Assembly: GCF_030866805.1 (NCBI RefSeq)
Contig: NZ_CP133019.1
Span: forward strand, 1,116,001 to 1,180,000
Source of the DNA: Microbacterium terrisoli
GTDB lineage: Bacteria > Actinomycetota > Actinomycetes > Actinomycetales > Microbacteriaceae
Reading direction: 5' to 3'
Length of the DNA stretch: 64,000 nt
Translations under genes and position numbers: made by a program
Notes under the pieces: generated by a model
The model's input: only the letters and a program-made list of their open reading frames with translations
What the model was told of the DNA's origin: nothing
Database searches by the model: none
Shown: one piece after another, positions 16,318 through 25,173 of the stretch
Numbering within the stretch: position 1 is the first letter of the stretch
Layout: each line of letters begins with the position of its first letter

Positions 16318-17754
16318 ATGCTGGACGACGTGACTGATGTGCGTGACCGCACGCGCGGCATCGGCGTGCTGCAGGGCACGGCGCTGTACGTCGCCGCGAT
16401 CCTGGGCAGCGGGCTGCTGGTGCTGCCGGGGCTTGCAGCGGCGGTGGCGGGGCCGGCCTCGATCCTCGCCGTGCTCGCTGTGATGCTGCTGGCAGCTCCT
16501 CTCGCGGGTACGTTCGCCGCGCTCGCGGCGCGATATCCCGACCCCGGCGGGGTCGCCAGCTACGTACGTCGGGCGATCGGCCCGACGGCGGCGCGCGCGA
16601 CGGGATACTGGTTCTACTTCGGGGTCGCAGCAGGGTTCCCCGTCCTGGCACTGCTGGGCGGCAACTACCTCACGGCGCTCACCGGCGTCGATGCCTCGGC
16701 GGCCCCGCTGCTCGGCCTCGCGGTGCTGGTTCCGCCGTTCGCGATCAACATGCTCGGCGTGCGGACAGCAGGGTGGGTGCAGTTCGTGCTCACCGGCACG
16801 CTCACGGCGATCGTCGTGTTCGTCGTGGGAGTGGCGTTCCCCGCCGTCGCGCCGGAGCATTTCGTGCCGCTGCTTCCGCACGGCTGGGCCGGAGTCGGGG
16901 TCGCGGTGAGCCTGTTCGTGTGGGCGTTCGCCGGATGGGAGGTCGGCACGCACATCTCCGACGAGTTCCGCAATCCGCGTCGAGCCATTCCGATCGCCAC
17001 CGGCATCGCCCTGGTCGTCACCGGCGCCGCGTATCTGCTGCTGCAGGTCGTCACCGTCGGCGTGCTGGGCGGGGCGGCCGGCGACAGCGACGCGCCGCTG
17101 GTCGCTCTGGCCGAAGCGGTCGCTCCCGGTGTCGGTCGCGTGCTGGTGGGCGTCGCCGCGGGCATCGTCGCGCTCGGCGTGCTGAACTCGTATCTGGCGG
17201 CGTTCGGCAAGCTCGGCGCGTCATTGGCCGTCACCGGCGATCTGCCGAAGATGTTCGCGCCCGGTGCCGAGGCAGGCGGAGTGCCGCGGCGTGCGCTTCT
17301 GCTGACGTTCGCCGTCGCCCTGGCGTACTTCGGCGCGGCGGTGGCGACCGGCGGCAACCTCGAGACGTTCATCCTGATCCACACCGGCAACATGGTCTCG
17401 ATCTATGCGGCCGGCATGATCGCCGCGCTGCGCATTCTGCCCAGGCGGACGCCGGGGTGGTGGATGGCGCTCGTGGCCGCCGCGCTGTCGGTCTTGCTGC
17501 TCGCCCTGAACGTCTCGCATCTGGCGCCGGCGGCGCTGCTTGCCGTCGCAGCCGTTGCCGTAACGCTGTGGCGTCGCCGGGGCGCACGACGCGGTGGGCC
17601 GGGTGCTGCCGAAGCGTCGCTCGCCGCCGTGTCGCCCCTGCAGCCGGGGATGCCCGGCATCGACGAGGTCGCTCCCGCTGTGTCGCCCGTGCAACGGCAG
17701 GTGCCGTGCGTCGATAGCGAAGGAACCACGACTCCCTGCACCGCGTCCGCCTGA
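16318..17754 (+). CDS. APC-superfamily amino acid permease
   Basis: This permease of about 478 residues has roughly twelve hydrophobic helices. The first carries GTALYVAAILGSGLLVLPG, matching the unwound substrate-binding helix 1 of APC transporters, and helix 6 is preceded by WAFAGWEVGTHISDEFRNP. The substrate cannot be told from sequence. The ATG at 16318 was chosen because a CGGAG site lies about 10 nt upstream; an ATG at 16309 overlaps that site. The last 60 residues form a soluble tail with two related VSP-containing segments (AAVSPLQ and PAVSPVQ) 17 codons apart. It is convergent with kgd and not obviously linked to glpD. Confidence 0.82.
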   Translation: MLDDVTDVRDRTRGIGVLQGTALYVAAILGSGLLVLPGLAAAVAGPASILAVLAVMLLAAPLAGTFAALAARYPDPGGVASYVRRAIGPTAARATGYWFYFGVAAGFPVLALLGGNYLTALTGVDASAAPLLGLAVLVPPFAINMLGVRTAGWVQFVLTGTLTAIVVFVVGVAFPAVAPEHFVPLLPHGWAGVGVAVSLFVWAFAGWEVGTHISDEFRNPRRAIPIATGIALVVTGAAYLLLQVVTVGVLGGAAGDSDAPLVALAEAVAPGVGRVLVGVAAGIVALGVLNSYLAAFGKLGASLAVTGDLPKMFAPGAEAGGVPRRALLLTFAVALAYFGAAVATGGNLETFILIHTGNMVSIYAAGMIAALRILPRRTPGWWMALVAAALSVLLLALNVSHLAPAALLAVAAVAVTLWRRRGARRGGPGAAEASLAAVSPLQPGMPGIDEVAPAVSPVQRQVPCVDSEGTTTPCTASA

Positions 17755-17822
17755 GTCGCGCCGGCTCTGCAGCGTCTGCGCACACCGCGCGGCAGGCTGC
17801 GGCATCCTGCTTCGCACTCGCC

Positions 17823-17844
17823 ACGCGCCCGTGCGCCGGCGCGT
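17823..17844. terminator. Hairpin between convergent permease and kgd
   Basis: A 7-bp perfect stem, ACGCGCC at 17823-17829 with GGCGCGT at 17838-17844, and an 8-nt loop lie in the 115-bp gap between the two convergent stop codons. It could end transcripts from either side. Confidence 0.4.
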
Positions 17845-17869
17845 CGATCACCTCCCCGCGGTCGACCGA

Positions 17870-20800
17870 CTACAGGGTCGTGGCGCGCGCGATGATGTCG
17901 GCGGCCTCGGCGGCGTGCACCTTCGGCGAGCCGGTCGCCGGCGACGCCGCTGCGGCGCGCGAGATCACGCGCATCGGGCGACCGCCCAGCTGCGGGTCGA
18001 CCTCGATCGCGATGAACGGCCAGGCGCCCTGATTCTCGGGCTCGTCCTGCACCCACACCAGCTCGGCATTGGGGTACGTCGCAAGCACCGAGGCGAGCTG
18101 CTCGACAGGCGCCGGGTAGAACTGCTCGAGGCGCACCAGGGCGATCTCGGGCTTCGGGTTCTTGGCGAGTTCGGCCTTCAGATCCCAGTGGATCTTGCCC
18201 GAGTGCAGCAGCACCCGGGTGACAGCGCTCTTGTCGATGCCGCGGTCGTCGTCGAGCACCTCTTCGAACTTGCCGGTCACGAAGTCCTCGACCTGACTCG
18301 TCGCGCCCCGCAGTCGCAGCATCGCCTTCGGGGTGAAGACGATCAGCGGCCGACGCGGCCGGGCGTAAGCCTGACGACGCAGCAGGTGGAAGTACGACGC
18401 GGGTGTCGACGGGCGTGCGACGGTCATGTTGTCCTGTGCGCACATCTGCAGGTATCGCTCGATGCGCGCCGAGGAGTGGTCAGGACCCTGGCCCTCGTAG
18501 CCGTGCGGCAGCAGCAGCACGACGCTCGAGCGCTGGCCCCACTTCTGCTCGGCCGACGAGACGAACTCGTCCACGACCGACTGGGCGCCGTTGGCGAAGT
18601 CGCCGAACTGGGCCTCCCAGAGCACGAGGGCGTCGGGGCGCTCGACCGAGTAGCCGTACTCGTACGCCATCGCGGCGTACTCGCTCAGCAGCGAGTTGTA
18701 CACCCAGAACCGACCCTGCGTGGCCGACAGGTTCACCAGCGGGATCCACTCCTGACCGTTCTCACGGTCGTGCAGAACCGAGTGGCGCTGCACGAACGTG
18801 CCGCGCTGCGAATCCTGGCCGGCCAGGCGCACCGCCGTGCCCTCCAGCAGCAGCGAGCCGAATGCGAGCAGTTCGCCGAACGCCCAGTCGATGTCGCCGT
18901 TGCGGCTCATGTCCAGCCGCTTGGTGAGCAGCTTGTCGAGCTTCGGGTGGACCGTGAAGCCCTCGGGCTTGTTCACGAACGTGTCGCCGATCGACTCGAT
19001 CACCTCGCGCGCGACACCCGTGGTGTCGGGGGCACCGCTGGCCGTATCGGTCGGGCCGGTGACGCTCACGATCGGCGAAGTGCCGGTCTCGGCGGCGTGG
19101 GTTTCGGCGAACGCCACTTCGAGGCGGTTCTGGAAGTCCTTCTTGGCGGTCTCGTATTCGTCCTGCGTGATGTCACCGCGGCCGACGAGCGACTCGGTGT
19201 ACAGCCGGCGCACCGAGCGCTTCGCCTCGATGAGGTTCGTCATCAGCGGCTGCGTCATCGACGGGTCGTCGCCCTCGTTGTGTCCGCGTCGGCGGTAGCA
19301 GACGATGTCGATGACGATGTCGCGGTGGAACTGCTGGCGGTAGCGGAACGCGACCTCGGCGACGTGCACGACGGCTTCAGGGTCGTCGCCGTTCACGTGC
19401 AGGATCGGCGCCTGGATGGTCTTGGCGACATCGGTGGCATACACCGAGGTGAAGCCGTCGTTGGGCAGGGTCGTGAATCCGACCTGGTTGTTCACGACGA
19501 TGTGCACCGTGCCGCCGGTGCGGTAGCCGCGCAGCTGCGACATCTGCAGCGTCTCGACCACGACACCCTGCCCGGCGAACGCGGCGTCGCCGTGCACGAG
19601 GATCGGCAGGTAGGTGAACGAGCCCATCGGCTTGCGGTCCTGCTTGGCGCGCACGATGCCCTCGAGCACGCCGTCGACCGTCTCGAGGTGCGACGGGTTC
19701 GCCGCCAGATGCACGGGCAACTGCTGCCCACCGTCGGCGACGAAGGTGCCATCGGTGCCCAGGTGGTACTTGACATCGCCCGAGCCGCTCTTGTTGCCGA
19801 CTGCGACCGAGCCCTCGAACTCGCGGAACACCTGGCCGTAGGTCTTGCCGCCGATGTTGGTGAGCACGTTCAGGCGCCCGCGGTGGGCCATCCCGATGCC
19901 GGCGCCATCCATTCCCACCTCGGCCGCGCCCTGCAGGATCTGGTCGAGCAGGGGGATCAGCGACTCCCCGCCTTCGAGGCTGAAGCGCTTCTGGCCGACG
20001 TACTTGGTCTGCAGGAAGGTCTCGAACGCCTCGGCCTGGTTGAGCTTGCTGAGGATGCGCAGCTGCTCGTCGTGGCTCGGCTTCTGGTACTTGACCTCCA
20101 TGTTGTCCTGGAACCACTTGCGCTGCACGGGATCCTGGATGTGCATGTACTCGATGCCGATGGTGCGGCAGTACGAGTCGCGCAGGACGCCCAGGATGTC
20201 GCGCAGCTTCATGATGCGCTTGCCGCCGAAGCCGCCGGTGACGAATTCGCGGTCCAGGTCCCAGAACGTCAGGCCGTGGTTCTCGATCTCGAGGTCTGGG
20301 TGCGTGCGCTGCACGTACTCCAGCGGGTCGGTGTCGGCCATCAGGTGACCGCGCACCCGGTAGGAGTTGATGAGCTCCTGCACACGCGAGGTCTTGTCGA
20401 CGCGCTCGGCGATGTCGACGTTGATGTCCTTGGCCCACCGGATCGGGGCATAGGGGATGCGGAGGGCCGCGAAGATGTTGTCGTAGAAGCCGCGCTCGCC
20501 GACCAGCAGCTCGTGCACCTTCTTGAGGAATTCGCCCGAGCCGGCGCCCTGGATGACACGGTGGTCGTAGGTGCTGGTCAGGGTGATGGTCTTGCCGATG
20601 CCCAGCTCGTTCAGCGTCTTGTCGCTCGAGCCCTGGAACTCGGCCGGGTACTCCAAGGCGCCGGCGCCGATGATGCAGCCCTGGCCCTTCATCAGGCGCG
20701 GCACCGAGTGCACGGTGCCGATTCCGCCCGGGTTGGTCAGCGAGAAGGTGGTGCCGGCGAAGTCGGTGGCCGTCAGCTTGTTCGCCCGGGCGCGCGTGAC

Positions 20801-21592
20801 CAGATCTTCGTACGACGCGAGGAATTCGTTGAAAGTCAGCGTGTCGGCGCGCTTGATCGAGGGGACCATCAGCGCCCGCGTGCCGTCGGGCTTGGGCAGG
20901 TCGATCGCGATTCCGAAGTTGATGTGCGCGGGCGCCACCACCGACGGCTTGCCGTCGACCTCGGTGTAGAACACGTTCTGGCTGGGGAACTCCTTCAGCG
21001 TCTGGATCAGCGCCCAGCCGATCAGGTGCGTGAAGCTCACCTTGCCGCCGCGCGAGCGGGACATGTGGTTGTTGATCACGATCCGGTTGTCGATCATGAG
21101 CTTGGCCGGGACCGTGCGCACGCTGGTGGCGGTGGGCACTGTCAGCGACTGGTCCATGTTGGCCGCGAGCGTCTTGGTCATCCCGCGCAGCGGGGTCACG
21201 ACATCCTCGTCGACGTGCTCGTGCTCTTCTTCGACTGCCGACGGCTTCACCTTCGGAGCCTGCGCGGGGATCGGCTGCGGGGCTGCGGGCTTGGCCGTCG
21301 TGCGCGCCACCGGCTGCGTTCCGATCACGGGGACCGGCGCGGTGACCGGGTGCTCGCCCGACGGCGGCGTGCTGGTCGCCGCAGCGGCCGGTGGTGCTGC
21401 CACCGGCGCCGCCGGAGCGGCTGCGGGCGCGCTGGTGTCGACAGGGTGGTAGGCCTCGAGGATGGGCCACCATGACTTGTCGACGGAGTTGCGGTCCTTC
21501 GTGAACTGCTCGTAGAGCTCATCGACGAGCCACTCATTGGCCCCGAATTCTCCCTCGCTCGAAGTCCCGACGCCGTTCACCTGGCTCGACAC
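17870..21592 (-). CDS. kgd: Multifunctional 2-oxoglutarate decarboxylase / dehydrogenase E1 with fused E2 domain
   Basis: This protein of 1240 residues starts at the GTG at 21592. A short N-terminal segment (ANEWLVDELYEQF) is followed by an Ala/Pro-rich linker to about residue 110. A catalytic E2-type acyltransferase domain runs from about 120 to 350 (FAGTTFSLTNPGGIGTVHS, ending YDHRVIQGAGSGEF). The thiamine-diphosphate E1 part follows, with MAHRGRLNVLTNI and the cofactor-binding GDAAFAGQGVV and NNQVGFTT. This is the OdhA/Kgd layout found only in actinobacteria, which lacks its own lipoyl domain and works with a separate lipoyl-bearing E2. It feeds the TCA cycle. In relatives activity is restrained by the FHA protein OdhI/GarA; that gene is not in the window. 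Confidence 0.95.
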   Translation of the reverse strand: MSSQVNGVGTSSEGEFGANEWLVDELYEQFTKDRNSVDKSWWPILEAYHPVDTSAPAAAPAAPVAAPPAAAATSTPPSGEHPVTAPVPVIGTQPVARTTAKPAAPQPIPAQAPKVKPSAVEEEHEHVDEDVVTPLRGMTKTLAANMDQSLTVPTATSVRTVPAKLMIDNRIVINNHMSRSRGGKVSFTHLIGWALIQTLKEFPSQNVFYTEVDGKPSVVAPAHINFGIAIDLPKPDGTRALMVPSIKRADTLTFNEFLASYEDLVTRARANKLTATDFAGTTFSLTNPGGIGTVHSVPRLMKGQGCIIGAGALEYPAEFQGSSDKTLNELGIGKTITLTSTYDHRVIQGAGSGEFLKKVHELLVGERGFYDNIFAALRIPYAPIRWAKDINVDIAERVDKTSRVQELINSYRVRGHLMADTDPLEYVQRTHPDLEIENHGLTFWDLDREFVTGGFGGKRIMKLRDILGVLRDSYCRTIGIEYMHIQDPVQRKWFQDNMEVKYQKPSHDEQLRILSKLNQAEAFETFLQTKYVGQKRFSLEGGESLIPLLDQILQGAAEVGMDGAGIGMAHRGRLNVLTNIGGKTYGQVFREFEGSVAVGNKSGSGDVKYHLGTDGTFVADGGQQLPVHLAANPSHLETVDGVLEGIVRAKQDRKPMGSFTYLPILVHGDAAFAGQGVVVETLQMSQLRGYRTGGTVHIVVNNQVGFTTLPNDGFTSVYATDVAKTIQAPILHVNGDDPEAVVHVAEVAFRYRQQFHRDIVIDIVCYRRRGHNEGDDPSMTQPLMTNLIEAKRSVRRLYTESLVGRGDITQDEYETAKKDFQNRLEVAFAETHAAETGTSPIVSVTGPTDTASGAPDTTGVAREVIESIGDTFVNKPEGFTVHPKLDKLLTKRLDMSRNGDIDWAFGELLAFGSLLLEGTAVRLAGQDSQRGTFVQRHSVLHDRENGQEWIPLVNLSATQGRFWVYNSLLSEYAAMAYEYGYSVERPDALVLWEAQFGDFANGAQSVVDEFVSSAEQKWGQRSSVVLLLPHGYEGQGPDHSSARIERYLQMCAQDNMTVARPSTPASYFHLLRRQAYARPRRPLIVFTPKAMLRLRGATSQVEDFVTGKFEEVLDDDRGIDKSAVTRVLLHSGKIHWDLKAELAKNPKPEIALVRLEQFYPAPVEQLASVLATYPNAELVWVQDEPENQGAWPFIAIEVDPQLGGRPMRVISRAAAASPATGSPKVHAAEAADIIARATTL

Positions 21593-21767
21593 GTCCGCTC
21601 GCCTGCTTTCCTCGCTGAGATATGGAGGTGTACGGGCTCTTTGTCGCCCTTGCACACAGACAACAAGCGTATCTCAGTGACCTGGACGTCGCCGGGATGC
21701 CGCAGCCCGCCGCACGCCACGAATCGGCATCGTTTCCCATCCCGAAAGAATCATTACCCTTGACAGC

Positions 21768-23225
21768 ATGGAGTTCTACGGGGAGCAGCCGGCCGGTGAC
21801 CTGACGTATTCGGATGTCTTCTTGGTGCCGCGCCGCTCGGAGGTCACCAGCCGCCTGAACGTCGACCTGTCACCTAAGGACGGCACGACGGCGACGATCC
21901 CGCTGGTGTCGGCGAACATGAACTCCGTCACCGGGCCTCGACTGGCCGCCACGCTGGCTCGCCGAGGCGGTCTGGGAGTGCTCCCGCAGGACATGCCGCT
22001 GCAAGATCTGGATGCCGCGATCCGGTGGGTCAAGGAGCAGCCGGTGCCGTGGGACACCCCCACCGTGCTGCCTTCGCACACCACCGTCGCCGAGGCTGCG
22101 CGCATCCTCCCCCCGCTCGAGGGCTACGGCATCGTGGTGGCCGACGAGTCGGCCGACGTGCTGCCGGTCGAGAAGATCCGCGGAGTGGTCTCGGCGGGGC
22201 GACTGGGCACGGCCCTGCCCGACGCGCAGCTGGGCGACCTCGCCCGCGCGCGGCCGACCTCGATCGACGCCGAAGACGTCACCGACGCCCGGCACGCGTT
22301 CGATCTCATCGTCGACAGCGGCGCCGAGACGGTGTGCGTGCTGCGGCACGGGATGCTGGTGGGCACGCTCTCTCGTCGCAGCGCGCTGCGCGCGAGCCTG
22401 TATCGGCCGGCGGTCGACGCGGACGGGCGTCTGATCGTGGCGGCGGCGGTCGGCATCAACGGCGACGCGCAGGCGAAGGCGAAGGCGCTGGTCGCCGCCG
22501 GTGTGGATGTGCTCGTGGTCGACACTGCACACGGCCACCAGGACGGGATGCTGCGCGCCTTGCAGCAGGTCTCCGAGCTCGGGTTGCCGATCCCGATCGC
22601 TGCCGGCAACGTCGTCACCGCCGAAGGGGTCCACGATCTGGTGAGCTCGGGCGCATCGATCGTGAAGGTCGGCGTCGGCCCCGGGGCGATGTGCACGACG
22701 CGCATGATGACCGCCGTCGGCCGCCCGCAGTTCTCTGCGGTGCTCGAGACGGCGCAGGCCGCGCACCTGATGGGCGCGCATGTGTGGGCCGACGGGGGAG
22801 TGCGCTACCCGCGCGACGTCGCACTGGCACTGGCCGCCGGCGCGTCGTCGGTGATGGTCGGCTCGTGGTTCGCCGGCACGGTCGAGGCGCCGGGCGAGCT
22901 GCTGACCGATGCCGAGGGCCGCGTCTACAAGGAATCGTGGGGGATGGCCTCGACCAAGGCCGTCCGCGAGCGCTTCGGGCGCCTGGATGCGTACGAGCTG
23001 GCCCGCAAGGAGCTTTTCGCGGAGGGCATCTCGTCGTCGCGCATCTACCTGGACCCGCTGCGTCCGGGGCTGGAGGATCTGCTGGACATGATCACGTCGG
23101 GTGTCCGTTCGTCGTTCACGTACGCCGGCGCCCGTACGGTCGACGAGTTCCATGATCGCGCCCGCGTGGGCCTGCAGTCCGCTGCCGGCTACGAAGAGGG
23201 CAAGGCCCTGCCCGTCAGCTGGTAG
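21768..23225 (+). CDS. guaB1: GuaB1-family IMP dehydrogenase-related protein (probable GMP reductase)
   Basis: The protein has 485 residues and the IMPDH/GMPR barrel with a CBS pair inserted at about residues 95-220. The catalytic loop reads GVGPGAMCTTRMM, with the Cys that attacks the purine C2. VVDTAHGH and IAAGNVVTAEG are the usual barrel segments. This actinobacterial subfamily was long labelled IMP dehydrogenase, but a mycobacterial GuaB1 has been shown to act as a GMP reductase controlled through its CBS domains, so purine salvage is the best call. The divergent intergenic space to kgd is 175 bp. No purine gene neighbours it. Confidence 0.87.
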   Translation: MEFYGEQPAGDLTYSDVFLVPRRSEVTSRLNVDLSPKDGTTATIPLVSANMNSVTGPRLAATLARRGGLGVLPQDMPLQDLDAAIRWVKEQPVPWDTPTVLPSHTTVAEAARILPPLEGYGIVVADESADVLPVEKIRGVVSAGRLGTALPDAQLGDLARARPTSIDAEDVTDARHAFDLIVDSGAETVCVLRHGMLVGTLSRRSALRASLYRPAVDADGRLIVAAAVGINGDAQAKAKALVAAGVDVLVVDTAHGHQDGMLRALQQVSELGLPIPIAAGNVVTAEGVHDLVSSGASIVKVGVGPGAMCTTRMMTAVGRPQFSAVLETAQAAHLMGAHVWADGGVRYPRDVALALAAGASSVMVGSWFAGTVEAPGELLTDAEGRVYKESWGMASTKAVRERFGRLDAYELARKELFAEGISSSRIYLDPLRPGLEDLLDMITSGVRSSFTYAGARTVDEFHDRARVGLQSAAGYEEGKALPVSW

Positions 23226-23496
23226 CCCGCGCCGCACACGCTGTCTCGTTCTGCGTCCGCGGGTTCGTTTTGCCGGTTTGTGGCCCTGGCCCGTTCCCCG
23301 CGCTGTCTTGTTCTGCGTCCGCGGCTGCTTCTTGCGGTGGCGAGTGCCGATTCCGGTAGCGCGAGCCGCGACCTTTCCGTTCACGCTGTCTCGTTCTGCG
23401 TCCGCGCGTTCGTTCTGCGGGCTCGCGGATGCGCCGGATGCGCCCGCTGCGGCCCATGCGGCCGCGCATCGCCCAGTTCCGCAGGCCCGTGAGCGC
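23226..23496. repeat. Repeat-bearing non-coding stretch between guaB1 and the AbiEi-like gene
   Basis: No credible gene is visible. Three copies of a 23-24 bp direct repeat with the core CTGTCTCGTTCTGCGTCCGC lie at 23238-23261, 23301-23323 (one mismatch) and 23383-23406. Copies 1 and 3 are followed by related sequence (GGTTCGTTTTGCCGG and CGTTCGTTCTGCGGG). Spacings are uneven (63 and 82 bp) and the units are not palindromic. Confidence 0.75.
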
Positions 23497-24456
23497 TCAC
23501 GGACGGGGTCTGGGACACGGCATCCCGTCACCCGTGAGGATGTCCCAGATCCGGCGCGGCACATCCGCTTCGGTCGCCTCCCATCGTGAGAAGCCGCGCA
23601 CCTCCCGGCGGATCTCGTTCTCGCGGTTCTTCTCATCGATCACGATGTCGGCGGCAGGGCGGTCCGCGCCGAAGTCGGGGCTCAGGTACTTTCCCCGGCC
23701 GTCGATCTCACACCAGTGGTCCTCCTCCACGAAATAGATGTCGCCGAAGACGACCCGCCCGCTGGGCAAGCGGCGTCGTTCCTGCAGCCGGGGCTTCGGG
23801 AATCCCAGTTCCGCGATCACGACCCGGCTCTGCGACTCCCGTACGTTGGCCGCGAGCGGGTTCGCGAACCCGAGCACCCGCAGCGCCTGTGCATCGCCGC
23901 GGCGCGGGTGCTCGTCATCCATCAGGGCGAAGATGTTGTCGATCGTGGTCAGGGCTCCGCCGGGACGGCCGGTCCAGATCGCCTGATCCACCGCTGTCAC
24001 GGCTTTGAGGAAGGGCAGGTCTCGCGCAAGATCCAGCGCCGTCTGGGCAGGGGTGGTGATCTCATGCCGCCCCCACGGGAGACGCTCGACGCCGTCCAGG
24101 CCGAGGGCATGGCGGCGGACCGTCCCTCCGCTGCGGCCGCCGCTCGCGCGCGAGGTCGTGACGTCCACGTACTTCGGCCACGCTCCGAGGATGTCGATGT
24201 CCCACTTCGCCGCTGCCGCCCGGTGCGAAACGACCGCGGGCTGACGCAGTCTGCGCGCTGTCTCTTCGACGCGGACGCGGTGCTTCTCGATCGGTGACAG
24301 CGGGCTCCACTCATCGGCGGTGGCGAACGCGCCAGGCCCGAGGCGGACCCACATGCCCGAGTCGATCGCCTTTCGCAGGCGCCGGTCGTCGATCAGCTCG
24401 AGGGGTCGATCGGCACGACGGACGACGGTGAGGGTCGGTGTCAGAAGCGTGGCCAT
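23497..24456 (-). CDS. Orphan AbiEi-like / Vsr-fold (DUF559-like) protein
   Basis: This 319-residue protein resembles the large actinobacterial group annotated as AbiEi antitoxin-like. The N-terminus carries a wing-like RKAIDSGMWVRLGPGAFA, and the middle reads VDVTTSRASGGRSGGTVRRH. The C-terminal 100 residues look like the Vsr/DUF559 endonuclease-like fold (VFGDIYFVEEDHWCEIDGRG, then DEKNRENEIR). No AbiEii nucleotidyltransferase toxin is adjacent, so it is not a complete type IV toxin-antitoxin pair. It is isolated on the minus strand inside repeat-rich DNA, which suggests acquisition or duplication. Whether the nuclease-like domain is active is unknown. Confidence 0.72.
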   Translation of the reverse strand: MATLLTPTLTVVRRADRPLELIDDRRLRKAIDSGMWVRLGPGAFATADEWSPLSPIEKHRVRVEETARRLRQPAVVSHRAAAAKWDIDILGAWPKYVDVTTSRASGGRSGGTVRRHALGLDGVERLPWGRHEITTPAQTALDLARDLPFLKAVTAVDQAIWTGRPGGALTTIDNIFALMDDEHPRRGDAQALRVLGFANPLAANVRESQSRVVIAELGFPKPRLQERRRLPSGRVVFGDIYFVEEDHWCEIDGRGKYLSPDFGADRPAADIVIDEKNRENEIRREVRGFSRWEATEADVPRRIWDILTGDGMPCPRPRP

Positions 24457-24729
24457 GGCAATGAGGATGTCGCTTCTCAGCCGGCGTGTGCGCGGGAATC
24501 CGCGAGCCTGTGGACAACAGAACTCTTCATCGGTCCCGGCTGCTCCAGGGGAGGAGACGGTGGCCAGCGCCTGGAGTCCGGTACTGCGTGCGCTGTTGTG
24601 CTCTGCCGCTGCTGCGCTCTGCCTCCGCGCTATCGTTCCGCTTCTGCGGGTGCATTTCGCTTCTTAGGGCGCTGCTTCGTTCGGCATGCGCGCCCTCGTT
24701 CGGCGTTCGCGGTCGTGTGCGCTGGGTGC

Positions 24730-24753
24730 ACGCTGTCTGGTTCTGCGTTCGCG
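24730..24753 (+). repeat. Fourth copy of the 24-bp interspersed repeat
   Basis: The sequence matches the copies at 23238-23261 and 23383-23406 except at two positions. It lies on the far side of the AbiEi-like gene, so copies of the element flank that gene in direct orientation. Confidence 0.75.
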
Positions 24754-24820
24754 CCTGCGACTCGCGGTAGCGGATGAGGATCGAGGCAGCGCGGGATGCC
24801 GGAGCCGGGTCGGCGCGGTC

Positions 24821-24966
24821 TGCTTCTGCGGCTGCGGCTGCGGCTGGGTCTGCGGCTGTGGCTACGGCTGCTTCTGCGGCTGCGGCTGCGGCTGCGGCTA
24901 CGGCTACGGCTGGGTCTGCGGCTGCGGCTGCGGCTGCGGCTGCGGCTACGGCTGGGGCTGCGGCTT
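24821..24966 (+). repeat. Imperfect hexanucleotide array (GGCTGC/GGCTAC)n
   Basis: About 145 bp consist almost wholly of the 6-bp units CTGCGG and CTACGG, with occasional CTGGGT, CTTCTG and CTGTGG variants. Variants recur in a similar order, hinting at larger duplications of several units. All frames give low-complexity peptides, so it is treated as non-coding. Confidence 0.85.
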
Positions 24967-24974
24967 CGTGTGCG

Positions 24975-25075
24975 AAGCGGGCACCGGGTGGGCACCGGGC
25001 GGACACCCGGACACGCGGACACCTCAAGCGGGCTCCGGGAGGACACCGTAAAGCGGGGCGCCGGACGGACGCCGT
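24975..25075 (+). repeat. Three related ~25-bp repeats (AAGCGGG-CCGG units)
   Basis: Units begin at 24975, 25026 and 25051. The last two are nearly in tandem, share the pattern AAGCGGG..CCGG..GGAC.CCGT and end in GTAAA; the first ends earlier. They lie between the hexanucleotide array and the CNNM operon start. Confidence 0.65.
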
Positions 25076-25173
25076 AAACTTGTCGACACGATGGACGACC
25101 CGCCGAGTTGCAGACGCCCGCCCCACGACCCCGTTGCCCCCACAGGGCCGGTCGCCCGCACAGGGTGTGACGC

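Larger units (their letters stand above)
24457..25173. repeat. Repeat-rich region upstream of the CNNM genes
   Basis: About 0.7 kb without a credible gene. It holds degenerate relatives of the CTGTCTCGTTCTGCG repeat (best copy 24730-24753, two mismatches), a hexanucleotide array (24821-24966) and a set of about 25-bp repeats (24975-25075). Reading frames across it translate only as Ala, Arg/Leu or Ser/Arg runs. The promoter of the downstream CNNM operon should lie near its right end, but no clear element is visible. Confidence 0.75.

Noticed and set aside
17594..21475. A very long open frame on the plus strand opposite kgd
   Set aside because: It is the antisense shadow of a confidently identified gene in GC-rich DNA; its translation is low complexity and has no domain.
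21759..21764. TTGACA as a -35 box for guaB1
   Set aside because: It ends 3 bp before the guaB1 ATG, so it cannot serve as that gene's -35 element.
23226..23496. Possible CRISPR array from the repeated 24-bp units
   Set aside because: Only three units with spacers of unequal length (about 40 and 60 bp) that themselves resemble the repeat; no cas genes are present.
23497..24456. A complete AbiE type IV toxin-antitoxin system
   Set aside because: Only the AbiEi-like protein is present; there is no nucleotidyltransferase toxin gene on either side.
24774..25173. Possible Ala-rich or Arg/Leu-rich proteins across the hexanucleotide array
   Set aside because: All frames are open because the 6-bp unit contains no stop; composition and lack of a start signal argue against coding.
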